Part shown: one piece after another, positions 23,163 through 32,521 of the stretch | How the letters are laid out: each line of letters begins with the position of its first letter | Numbering within the stretch: the stretch's first letter is position 1 | Source of the DNA: Sacculina carcini | Lineage: Eukaryota > Arthropoda > Thecostraca > Sacculinidae | NCBI GenBank assembly: GCA_916048095.2 | Contig: OU696589.1 | Coordinates: 4,192,448-4,256,447 of the forward strand | Reading direction: 5' to 3' | DNA: 64,000 bases | The notes under the pieces: generated by a model | What the model was told of the DNA's origin: nothing | Database searches by the model: none | What the model saw: the letters and a program-made list of their open reading frames with translations, nothing else | Program-made: the position numbers and the translations under genes

Positions 23163-23536
23163 TGTATTTGAATGCAAGCACGAATAATAAAAAAGAACAG
23201 GAAAGCACAATTCCACACGATCACACCGCAACACAATGCACTAAATACTACTCTCTCCACCGAACAACACTAAACCACCGCACAGACACCACACTCTCAC
23301 TTCACCAGTAACGCACTGCCCAACATGCACGAGCGACCGTTGACTCCGGGCGGATACCACCCGCGCATGCATGCACTCATAGCTGGCGCTTATGCAACGC
23401 AGCTACCTCCGCGCGCGCATACAACAACGTACACAAAATCACACTCCCACGTACGCACACAAATACATATGCACGCACACACAATTATATATAGTACAAA
23501 ATATAATACAATGCAATATAAAATAAACACAATACA
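23163..23536 (-). repeat. Element G 5' LTR (minus-strand sense)
   Basis: 374 bp; the right flank GATAT matches the left flank of the other LTR. Confidence 0.88.
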
Positions 23537-23541
23537 GATAT

Positions 23542-23680
23542 TTATTGCGAGATTATTACCTGTATTATTTGTAGCGGTGCAGTAGCTGTTTCAGTGGAGG
23601 ACTCGCTACACCACTGTTACGGAATTCTGTGCCGCTACCTTCGTGCCGAGGTTTTGCTCGTCTCCGGCCTTGTGATATTC
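23542..23680 (+). repeat. ~130-bp tandem repeat, unit 2
   Basis: Second unit of the repeat at 21155-21284, separated from it by the insertion of element G. Confidence 0.8.
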
Positions 23681-23704
23681 TTTGTACTATTGTTACTGTG
23701 ACTT

Positions 23705-24864
23705 TACACCGCCGGTGTAATGTGAAGAGGCACATTGCTAGAGCTTGCATCCAGTGTCAGAAAAACAAAGTGACTCGCCACACCAAATCACCAATCGGAA
23801 CATTTGACGCACCAAAAGAACGCTTCGACCACATCCATGTTGACCTCGTGGGTCCTCTACCCCCGTCTCGTGGTTGTTCTTACATCCTCACTTGTGTCAA
23901 CCGTTTCACTCGATGGCCGGAAGCCATCCACATTCCAGATTCACGCACCGAGACAGTCGCACGTGCGTTCATCAGCAGCTGGATCGCGAGGTACGGCGTG
24001 CCAACCACCATCACAAGTGACCGCGGTGCTCAATTCGAGTCGGCGTTGTGGAGTGACATGCAGCGCATGCTTGGTTGTCAACGAAAGCGCACAACCAGCT
24101 TCCATCCGGCCTGCAACGGCATGGTGGAACGGCTGCACCGGCAGCTGAAAACGGGACTGAGGGCTCATGATCTCATCTCCTGGACAGACGCTCTGCCTCT
24201 GGTTCTGCTAGGCATCCGAGCCACGCACAAACCGGACATCGGTGCCACAGCAGCGGAGCTCGTGTACGGCTCTACGGTGAGATTGCCCGGAGAGTTCTTT
24301 CACTCTTCAGCACCGGCTTCTGACCCGTCTTCGTACGTGAACAGACTGCGACGTCATATGGCGAAACTTTGGCCAACTCTGCCACGTCCGGTTCAGCAGC
24401 GTTCATACATTCCCAGTGCCCTGTCAACGTGCACTCACGTTTTCGTGCGCAAAGATGGTCATCGCTATCCCCTGGAGAGTTGGTACGACGGTCCCTTCTT
24501 GGTGAAGGCCAGGACTGGCAAGACCATTACCATCATGAGACGCAGCAAAGACGACGTCATCTCCATTGATCGCTGCAAACCGGCATTTGTCGAAATAGCT
24601 GAAGAACGTGTTGCTTCATCGCCAATCATAAACGACTCCACGTCAACAGAACCTGACACTACCGAGTTGTTTGTCAGAACCGACGCGCCTGTATACCGGA
24701 CATCTGAGTGCACAGACAGCAGCAAGCACAGAACTTCACAGCACACACACCCACCGGTGGTTACAAGTAAGTCGTGCATCAGAACACGCAGTGGACGCAT
24801 TGTACGTGCCCCACAGAGATATCGACATGTCGCCTTCGTACTCGACAGTCTAGGGAGGGGGTAG
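23705..24864 (+). pseudogene. Element J: Gypsy-type integrase, truncated at the zinc-binding domain
   Basis: Integrase that would insert retroelement DNA. Only the last part of the HHCC domain remains (RACIQCQKNK), so the 5' side is deleted at about 23705. The catalytic core is complete in motifs: HVDLVGPLPPS (first Asp), TSDRGAQFES (second Asp), MVERLHRQLK (Glu). The C-terminal domain has HRYPLESWYDGPFLV and TITIMRRSKDDVI, a GPF/Y-like module. The frame is open to TAG at 24862-24864, preceded by the purine run GGGAGGGGG, which then passes into a 3' LTR. Protease and RT are absent. It is unrelated to element G, whose integrase is lost. Confidence 0.82.
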
Positions 24865-25380
24865 TGTAGCCACACACATCAATTCTGTTCCATGTATGTC
24901 AAATGTGTAAACTGTTTTATTGTATTTGCATTTGCCAATTATATGAATGCCACTATATCACTGTCACTGTATTACAGCGAGTGTCATTACGTATTAATTC
25001 CGTTATATAACAATTATGTGTGCACGGTGTTTGTATATGTTTTTGATTGTTATTGCTGTTTTATTTATCACAAAATGTCAGACGCGCATGCGCGTCAGAC
25101 AAACACACACACACACACACACATTCGTCATGTTGCACCAATGCCACCTAGACTAGGTATCTAGGTGGCGTTGGTTGCACACGGTAGCAGTGACGTCACG
25201 TGTAACACTACACCGTACGGTTACAACGTGCGGTATATAAAGCGTGCACTTTCGGCATTAAAGGTCTCTTTCACGTCGTCGGCTCTGAGTTTGACTGGTC
25301 TCCACGGTACCGCTCCCGCTCCCTGTAAAATTAGCGAATTAACCTACGAAATATACATTTCGGTCTTTTTAAAGACCACA
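24865..25380 (+). repeat. Element J 3' LTR (right end approximate)
   Basis: Starts TGTAGCC immediately after the polypurine tract and stop. It contains a (CA)n run (25105-25124), the inverted repeat at 25131-25180 and a TATA box GGTATATAAAG (25232-25242) upstream of a GC-rich segment. No second LTR copy is in the window, so the right end (about 25330-25400) is a guess. Confidence 0.5.
25131..25180. repeat. Imperfect inverted repeat with CCACCTAG / CTAGGTGG core
   Basis: Arms GCACCAATGCCACCTAG and CTAGGTGGCGTTGGTTGCA around ACTAGGTAT. Related to the perfect palindrome at 19479-19507. Confidence 0.75.
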
Positions 25381-25790
25381 TCGCCCTCACAGCGTTTTGC
25401 CAAGGATAGATTGTGCTCTGCCGCCTGCCTTGGACTGAATTCCGTAGCCGGTTATTCCTCCGAGACAGACACCCATAGAGGTGGGCTTGAGCACATTTGA
25501 TTCTGAGGCATCAGACGTTCGCTTTAAACCGTCGAGTCTGGCTAGTGTCACTAAGCGGTGCACTCCCAGCTCGGACGTCTCTTAGCAAGACGGAAGGTTT
25601 TTATACCGAGCGTCGCGCTGTCGGGTAGTCGATTTCGGGTCGACAGACAGGGCACACCCTGTCGTTCCAGTGCGCTGCAGTTGGCGTTAGTGAGTGACTG
25701 GGTCTCACACCCTCCGTCACTCGTACACTACGCCACTGGTTCACGGCACACCTGCTGCCACAGCCACTGGGACTGATCGCTAGCGGCATC
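25381..25790. other. No recognisable gene
   Basis: Mixed-composition sequence with short frames only. It may include the 3' end of the J LTR and the 5' part of the hAT remnant, but nothing convincing is visible. Confidence 0.5.
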
Positions 25791-26086
25791 ATGCCCATCA
25801 GCGACAGTGCACCATCAGCGGCTCTTAAACATATCAGGGATGCAGGTGTTTCACAAGCATTCCCAAATGTGGACATAGTTTGCCGCCTTTACTTGACGCT
25901 ACCATCTTCTAACTGTGAAGGGGAGCGTTCATTATCTGTCTTGAAAATAATAAAAAACCACCTCCGTTCGACAATGAGCAAAAAAAGTGTAGCATGGCGT
26001 TGTTGACTATTGACTCCGGTCTCCCGAATAATATTGATTTCTACAATGTTATTGATGATTTTGCTAAAATGAAGTCCAGAACATAG
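25791..26086 (+). pseudogene. hAT transposase C-terminal dimerisation domain, broken
   Basis: The C-terminal hAT dimerisation region: FPNVDIVCRLYLTLP, NCEGERSLSVLKIIKNHLRS, then after a frame change MALLTIDSGLP, NIDFYNVIDDFAKMKS and a TAG at 26084-26086. This is the conserved C-terminus of hAT/ZMYM-type transposases. The frame breaks at a run of seven A (25980-25986). The upstream catalytic domain is absent. A hAT-like terminal sequence at 30925-31044 in the same orientation may be the right end of this element, with Gypsy element I inserted between. Confidence 0.75.
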
Positions 26087-26671
26087 TTTATTTACTCGTG
26101 TAATATTGCTGGTGGAATGGTAGTCACCGGGCACCTCATTAGTACGATTACGATACATGTTTCATGAATACGATTGGTTTTGTATCTACTCCAAGGAAAA
26201 TTTGCAGCGAATTTGCGCCTTCCAGATATATTTACATTTGTATAAACAAATTTGCAGGGACATTCTTACAAATATTAGATAGAGCTAGCTGGGTCAAAAC
26301 TGCACCTGTGAGGTGAAATATTGTCTGCAACAGTGAATGAAATATTGGATATAGCAATATTGAGCGCTCAGTTTTTAATGTATGAAAGTGTTAGTATAAT
26401 CTATATTATTTTTTATCTTTTAATGTATCTTGTGTTGTATGTTGTGTTGTAATGTATTATGCGTATTTTGTGCTTGTATTCTATTAGCGATTGGAGATGG
26501 ACGAATTTGAGTCGTGCAGGATATCAGTCAGGCAAATCATTCTATATTACGGGTTCCATTTTGGGTTTAGGAGGTGCAAAAATGTTGTTGAAGCCCTTAT
26601 TATATACCCATATTCTGCATGTGTTACTGAAAAGTTGATAAGGTTTTCGGCGGCGTAGGCAAGGTGTTGGT
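26087..26671 (+). other. Probable hAT 3' flank, no gene
   Basis: AT-rich non-coding sequence between the hAT transposase remnant and element I. It ends in TTGGT, the target duplication of element I. Confidence 0.45.
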
Positions 26672-26949
26672 TGTAATGATATTTTGCGCCCAATTTGGTT
26701 TACGCCAAGGGTGGCAACTAAGCCATACCTGGCAATATTGTCATTTTGTATCTCTGTGTTTATTGTGTCTCGTCAAAGGCTCTACGGTGATGTGGTGTTG
26801 TTGCTTATCAAGTAACTGTATTTTTGTATATGTCATCTGATAATGTGAATATTTGTAACATATTATTTTGGTGTTGTTTTCAGATGTACTTGGTTGTTTT
26901 AGTTGAATAAAACCTTAAGTAGAAGGTCGAGGGTTTTCGGAACGCGACA
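26672..26949 (+). repeat. Element I 5' LTR
   Basis: 278 bp. A TATA-like TATTATTTTG (26861-26870) lies about 37 bases upstream of 26898, where the self-priming model would place the RNA 5' end. Confidence 0.9.
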
Positions 26950-26950
26950 A

Positions 26951-26964
26951 TTTATTCAACTAAA
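26951..26964 (+). other. Element I self-complementary primer-binding site
   Basis: TTTATTCAACTAAA, one base after the LTR, pairs perfectly with TTTAGTTGAATAAA at 26898-26911 in the LTR. In Tf1 the first bases of the mRNA fold back on such a site, are cut and prime reverse transcription. Confidence 0.7.
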
Positions 26965-26968
26965 CATT

Positions 26969-28555
26969 ATGGATCATATACTAAAACCGACGGGTTTCGA
27001 AGGGCTCCCAGAAACGACTGCGGACGAATGGAATCATTGGGAACGAACGCTGATGAATTGCATAGAATCGTTAACAATATCAAATCCGAGCAATCCACCG
27101 AACAAACTCAGTGTGTTAACGAATTTGGTATCACCAAGGGTTTATGCACTGTTTTCTCAGTGCTCGACATTCGAAGGCGCGATCGAAATTCTTCGATCAG
27201 CGTACGTGAAACCAGCGAATAAGGTTTTCGCCCGCCATTTGCTGGCTACCAGAAAACAAAACGAGGGTGAATCGGTTGATAATTTTGTACAGAGTCTGAA
27301 AAAGCTAGTAAAAGATTGTTTCTTTGAAGCCGTTTCTGCATCAGAACATACAGAACAAGCTGTGAGGGACGCATTCATTACGGGTCTTGCTTCTACAAGT
27401 ATACGTCAAAGATTACTGGAGAAGTATGAACTCGCGCTAGATGATGCCGTAGCAACCGCCAGAAGCCTGGAGATGGCGCAGGAAAATGCCGCCGCTTATA
27501 ACAGTTATGCTGTTGTAGCTCAAGTGACGGTCGAGCAAGGCAAACAATCTGAAAGTCATTCTTCTATCGACATCAGCGAGCAATGTGCGGCGATTGGCCA
27601 CCAACCAGTGAAGCGACAAGCTAAATGCCAGTTCTGCGGACGGCTTAATCATCCTCGTTATGCCTGTCCAGCCAGAAACGTTGAATGCTACTTGTGTGGC
27701 AAAAGAGGACATTTTTCAACTGTATGTCGTTCAAATGTCAAAGAGAGACCATCGAATGCGAAATTGCAAGCTGCTTTCACTGCAGCTAGTGCTGTAATGC
27801 CTTCTCGAACGCAGTGTTCAGTGGTGAACGTCAAAATCGAAGACACTGATGTCAAAGCAATGGTAGACAGCGGCAGCACCCACAATTTTATCAGAGATGA
27901 TGTTACAAAAAGCCTAGGCATGAAAGTGGCACCATCATGCGAAGCGGTGACAATGGCTTCTTCGCGACTAAGATGTCACACAAAAGGGGAGTGCGTCTCA
28001 TCTGTATCAGTCAATGAAAGAATATATCAGGATGTGCGGTTTTCTGTGATGACGGATTTATGCACGCAAATGATTCTGGGGCAAGAGTTCTTGAGGCTTC
28101 ATGGCACTGTTGAGTTTGTCTTCAGCGGAGATTCACCGATTTTGCATGTATGTGGTGCTGCTCACATGAAGATCGAGCCACCACCACTTTTCACCAACTT
28201 ATCTGATGATTGCAAACCCATTGCAACCAGAGGCAGACAATACTCTGTTCCTGACCGGCAGTTTATTCGAGCAGAAGTGGAAAAGTTACTGAAAGAGGGT
28301 GTGATTGTGAAATCTACTTCGCCGTGGCGCGCACAAGCACTCGTTACTCACAATGAAAGACAGAAACGCCGCATGGTAATCGATTATTCCAGCACCATTA
28401 ATCGTTTCACTCACCTTGATGCGTTTCCGATACCCAAAATATCAGACATCATACGACAACTCTCCAAATTTAGAATTTTCAGCAAACTTGACCTCAAGTC
28501 AGCGTATCATCAATGCCCAATACGAGCAGATGAAAAAAAAGTTCACTGCATTTGA
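26969..28555 (+). pseudogene. Element I gag-protease-RT, 5' part
   Basis: Starts at the ATG at 26969. The Gag capsid-like region (about residues 10-190) is followed by two zinc knuckles (CQFCGRLNHPRYAC and CYLCGKRGHFSTVC, near 27628-27730). The aspartic protease active site is AMVDSGSTHNF (near 27860) with ILGQEFL. The RT begins with QFIRAEVEKLLKEG, VIDYSSTINRFT and KLDLKSAYHQCPI. The frame ends early at 28555 because an A8 run (28533-28540) has one base too many relative to the continuing RT in the next frame. Confidence 0.85.
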
Positions 28556-29969
28556 AGCAGGTGGCAGTCTCTATGAATTTACCCGGTTGCCTTTTGGCCT
28601 CACCAATTCGGTAGCCGTATTCCAGCGTATTATGCACAATATCATTACTGAGAACAACTTGAAAGGAGCATTCGTGTACATCGACGACATTGTTATTGGC
28701 GGTGCGACAAAAGAAGAACTTGAAAAGAATATGAATGCTTTCAATGATGTGGCTCGTCGACTCAATCTCCAGCTGAATGACGACAAATGTGAGTACGGAA
28801 TCACAAAGTTAAGGTTTCTCGGCCATATGCTCGACAATGGAACCATCAGTCCTGATCCAGAACGACTCACACCATTGAGAAATCTTCCCATCCCGTCGTG
28901 CAGTAAGTCGCTCAAGCGGGCATTGGGGCTGTTTTCCTACTATTCTCCATGGGTTGAAAATTTCTCAGATCGTATATCTCCACTCTTAAATGTAAAATCA
29001 TTCCCAATGGTGAGCCAGCTCAGAATGAGATTTCAGAACATCAAGGATGAGATATGCCGAGCATCGGTGGCAGCAATTGAGGACGATGTGCCATTCAGAG
29101 TGGAAACAGATGCATCTGCGATGGCGGTAGCTGCTTGTTTATCGCAGAATGGACGTCCGGTCGCGTATTTCTCCAGGACTCTGACTCAAGCTGAGCGATC
29201 GCATTCAGCAGTGGAACGTGAGGCTGCAGCTATTGTTGAATCAGTCCGTAAATGGCGTGATTTGCTGCTAGGTAGACATTTTACTATTGTTACGGATCAG
29301 CAAGCTGCCTCGTATATGTTCAACACCAGAGCGCCAAATCGAATAAAAAATGATAAGTTGTTGAGGTGGAGATTGGAACTGGCGAATTACTCATATGATA
29401 TAGTATACAGGCCAGGAACTCTGAACGCACCAGCTGATGCGCTGTCACGCTCATGTGCAGCAACATGCACAGTGTCCCTCAAAGATTTCCATATAGCGCT
29501 CTGTCATCCTGGCACAGCAAGGCTTTATCATTTTGTGCGTCAGAAGAACTTACCGTTTTCTATGGAAGATGTTAAGCGAGTGTGCGCCCAGTGCCACATT
29601 TGTGCAGAATTAAAACCAAGATTCTACAAGCCTCCTGCTGGCCGTCTTATCCAATCACGATCACCTTTTGAAAGACTGTCTATGGATTTTGTGGGACCAA
29701 AACCGTCAAGAAACAGAATGCGATATCTCCTTGTGATTGTAGATGAGTATTCACGCTATCCGTTTGTTTTTCCATGTGAGGACATGTCTACTAAGACGGT
29801 TATACATTGCCTTCAGAAACTGTTTGCGCTCTGCGGATGTCCTGAATCGATGCATAGCGATCGCGGGGCGCAATTCGTGTCATCGGAAGTAAAGGAATTT
29901 TTTGTGGAAGCATGGTATTATTATTACTCACTCTACACCGTATCACCCAAGTGGAAATGGACAATGTGA
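28541..29969 (+). pseudogene. Element I RT-RNase H-integrase, middle part
   Basis: Continues the RT with FTRLPFGLTNSVAVFQR and the catalytic YIDD (near 28678). RNase H has VETDASAMAVAACLS, a conserved Glu in AVEREAAAIV, and TDQQAASYMF. A linker with NAPADALSRS precedes the integrase HHCC region (HIALCHPGTARLYHFV, CAQCHIC), then MDFVGPKPS and HSDRGAQFVS. A T6 run (29898-29903) shifts the frame, and the translation that follows (YYYYSLYT) is out of frame and stops at 29969. Confidence 0.83.
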
Positions 29970-30624
29970 ACGCATCAATGGAATAGTATGGAAAGCGATT
30001 CAACTAGCTTTAAGATCTAGCGGACTTGATGACAGTCACTGGCAAGAAGTACTCGATATGGCCCTGCACGCCATTCGCTCGCTCCTCTGTACCTCTACCA
30101 ACGCGACTCCTCACGAAAGACTGTTTGCTTTTCAAAGAAGGTCAGGCCACGGCTATACCATACCAGAATGGCTGCAAGGAGGCCCGGCACTGCTTCGAAA
30201 GTTTGTACGCCAACGCAAGTCTGATCCACTTGTAGAACGGGTTGAGATCATTTCAGCAACTCCAAATTATGCCAGAGTTCGTTTTCCTGATGGTCGTCAA
30301 TCAACCGTGTCAACTGGAGATCTAGCTCCTTCACCAGATACCAGTGAGCGCTCTTTACTCTCGCACGAACACCCGGAAGCATCTGAGATTGATGTGTCTC
30401 TTCAACCGTCGGCTGGAAGTCCTTGCGAAGCTGAAGATCGGAATGCAACTATGCAGAGCGAAGATCCTGAAAGGACCAGGGGCAAGCGAAACATTCCTGA
30501 TCAAGCGACGGAAGTTCACCGCGAGGAACACCATGCAGACGTGGATCAGAGGGATGCTCTCTCATTTATTCCAGATGTTACAAGACGTGGTCGGGTCGTG
30601 ATCAGGAATCGGCGATATCAGTAA
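29904..30624 (+). pseudogene. Element I integrase, 3' part
   Basis: Carries the rest of the integrase core (THSTPYHPSGNGQCERING with the catalytic Glu in CERI) and the C-terminal region (ATPHERLFAFQRRSG, ALLRKFVRQRK, RVRFPDGRQSTVS), ending with TAA at 30622-30624. GCAGCGGAGAG before the 3' LTR is the polypurine tract. If the two homopolymer differences are sequencing errors, element I would be intact. Confidence 0.82.
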
Positions 30625-30641
30625 AATAATGCAGCGGAGAG

Positions 30642-30919
30642 TGTAATGATATTTTGCGCCCAATTTGGTTTACGCCAAGGGTGGCAACTAAGCCATACCT
30701 GGCAATATTGTCATTTTGTATCTCTGTGTTTATTGTGTCTCGTCAAAGGCTCTACGGTGATGTGGTGTTGTTGCTTATCAAGTAACTGTATTTTTGTATA
30801 TGTCATCTGATAATGTGAATATTTGTAACATATTATTTTGGTGTTGTTTTCAGATGTACTTGGTTGTTTTAGTTGAATAAAACCTTAAGTAGAAGGTCGA
30901 GGGTTTTCGGAACGCGACA
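30642..30919 (+). repeat. Element I 3' LTR
   Basis: 278 bp with no visible difference from the 5' LTR; followed by TTGGT. Confidence 0.9.
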
Positions 30920-30924
30920 TTGGT

Positions 30925-31044
30925 TGACTGAACTGAGTGGGGCGCCACATTATCACGCCAAGGTTTGCTTGTTCATATCTCATATCATGGGGGCCCCGCG
31001 AATCTGAACTGCCTAGGGCCCCGCGAAGTCTTAATCCGGCCCTG
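30925..31044 (+). mobile_element. hAT-like terminal sequence (right end)
   Basis: Ends TTAATCCGGCCCTG. Read from the other strand it begins CAGGGCCGGATTAAG, the CAG(N)G-type start of hAT terminal inverted repeats. Two GGGCCCCGCGAA repeats lie inside. It probably belongs with the hAT transposase remnant at 25791-26086. The opposite terminus was not found. Confidence 0.5.
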
Positions 31045-31650
31045 GCTATATCATCTGCATAGGCAAGTGCCCCCAGTTTCACGGCTGGTCGCCATTGGCA
31101 AAGTCGTGGCCTCACGGTGTAGGATTCCTCCTGCTTGACGCTGCATTTGATGATGTCACCAGCACAAACATCACCAGCACAAACAAGTATGGCACAAGCG
31201 TATTGCCCTGCAGAGCGCCGCATGACGTGTCAAAATCGTTAGTGCATTGGTTGCACTGAACACGTACATGCGCCACCGTGTCGGTGTAGAGACTCATGAC
31301 TGCGTTCACCAGCGTATTGTCCACTGCATAGTGTCGCAGTATGACATGAAGGGAACCGAGGTTCACTCTGTCGAACGCTTTGTGGAAGTCAACGAACACG
31401 ACGCACAGATACTTCTTTCTGGAGCGGCAGGTGTCCAAGCATACTCGCAATGCGGCGATTTGCTCTGAAGCACTCCGATGCCGTCTATACCCTGATTGTA
31501 CTGGTTATATTTTGTCCTCCAACGATCTACGAAGACGTTGCAAAAGAACTTTGTTGCACACCTTGGCGGCAGCACTCATTAACGCAATTCCTCGCTGGTC
31601 GTTGAAGGCAGTGCTGTTTGCTTTTTCAGGGATGCAGATAATTTCAGATG
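31045..31650 (-). pseudogene. LINE M: RT fragment, RTE-like
   Basis: Minus-strand RT pieces in several frames, in RT order: IICIPEKANSTAFNDQRGIALM (N-terminal block), QSGYRRHRSASEQ, FVDFHKAFDRVN, FDTSCGALQGN, and LAYADD near 31054-31070. Frames change between blocks, so it is an old, broken copy. The GIALMS and LAYADD forms suggest an RTE- or R2-like clade, but I cannot decide. Its left end is cut by the hAT-like terminus. Confidence 0.6.
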
Positions 31651-31994
31651 CTGTCAAGATAAGTCTCGGATGCTGCTCAAAATTTTTGTGGCCGATCTTT
31701 GTACTTCTTCCAATTTCTTCTTGTGTGTTTTCAAATGTGGGTGTCAAATGACTGCGGCGTATTCCATAGTAGGTCTTATAGTTGATTCTATTAATTCTCT
31801 TAGCATGTTTTCGTCAATGTATGAAAAAGCCGCTTTTATGTTTGCTATCTTGCTGTTTGTTTTCTTAACGATGCTGGATATATGATTTTCCGGGGACAGA
31901 ACATTATTTATTTCGACTCCCAAATCGTTTTCCTTGTTTGTTGCTTGCAATGAAATATCTCGTATCTTGTAGTTCCAATGTGGTCTTATCTTTC
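31651..31994 (-). pseudogene. LINE L: RT thumb and C-terminal region
   Basis: Minus strand. KENDLGVEINNVLSPENHI and ANIKAAFSYID are the post-catalytic LGV...HI block of CR1-type RTs, followed by STIRPTMEYAAVI, HPHLKTHKKKLEEVQ with one stop. The upstream half of this RT lies at 41258-41742; the two halves were separated by LTR element D (TSD CTTTC). Confidence 0.75.
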
Positions 31995-32508
31995 TGTAAT
32001 TTCACAGTGTTCATCAGAGGCGCCAGAGAGAGCGATGCGCGAGATGTTCCGATATATTGAACGTTTGCTTACATGACATTCAAAGTTTGTATGTCTGTGT
32101 GTCTGTATACACGCGCAGCACTGGTCGCGTTGGCAGACGCCGTGTATGTGTGTGTGCAGTCATGTGTATGTGTGGGTGTGTATGTGTGCGCGTGTGCGTC
32201 TATCCTGTACTGTCTTGGTGGCGATGTAACTGGGGGAAGTATGGGCAGTGTAAAGGGGGTTCGATGACGCGTTGAGTTTCATGGGGAGTCGAGATCGAGC
32301 GTTCATGGTGTGAGTGTGAACGGTGCGCGGAAGCTTTGAGTGACAGTGTACGGCGGTGTGCAGAGTGCATTGTTCTTGGTGTTTTGTACTCGTTTCCGCG
32401 GTGTGAATATCGAGTGTTGCGTGTATTTACTCGGTGTCATATTGTGCGATTGTGTGATTGTGTTATATATATTTCATCGTCCATCATTTGTTCTCCAATA
32501 CAACTACA
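31995..32508 (+). repeat. Element D 5' LTR
   Basis: 514 bp ending CAACTACA, immediately followed by the unusual primer site. TG/GT-rich centre; no strong TATA box before the gag leader. Confidence 0.88.
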
Positions 32509-32521
32509 AGCTATTTCGGCC
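32509..32521 (+). other. Element D primer-binding site, complementary to the 5' end of tRNA-Phe
   Basis: AGCTATTTCGGC starts at the first internal base and is identical to that of element H. It is complementary to tRNA-Phe nucleotides 1-12. The gag ATG follows one base later (32522). Confidence 0.75.

Larger units (their letters stand above)
21285..23536 (-). mobile_element. Element G: internally deleted LTR retrotransposon (gag-protease only)
   Basis: Two 374-bp LTRs (about five differences, roughly 1.3%) flank gag, zinc knuckles, a frameshift site, a protease and the first few RT-linked residues. This joins directly to a short pol C-terminal tail and the polypurine tract. The target duplication is GATAT (21280-21284 and 23537-23541). 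RT, RNase H and integrase are missing. The Gag and protease resemble those of element D (shared IPEL/IPEF, YLADLK, LVDTGCS and ILGMNAI motifs), so G is a non-autonomous relative of D. Its primer site is complementary to the 5' end of tRNA-Ile. Confidence 0.88.
26672..30919 (+). mobile_element. Element I: Ty3/Gypsy LTR retrotransposon, apparently self-priming
   Basis: Two 278-bp LTRs that look identical (TGTAATG...GCGACA, offset 3970) and target duplication TTGGT (26667-26671 and 30920-30924). The coding part runs gag, protease, RT, RNase H, integrase in one intended frame, broken by two one-base homopolymer differences. No tRNA site follows the 5' LTR; instead TTTATTCAACTAAA (26951-26964) is the exact complement of LTR bases 26898-26911, as in Tf1-type self-primed elements. 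It is inserted in a hAT remnant. Confidence 0.88.
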
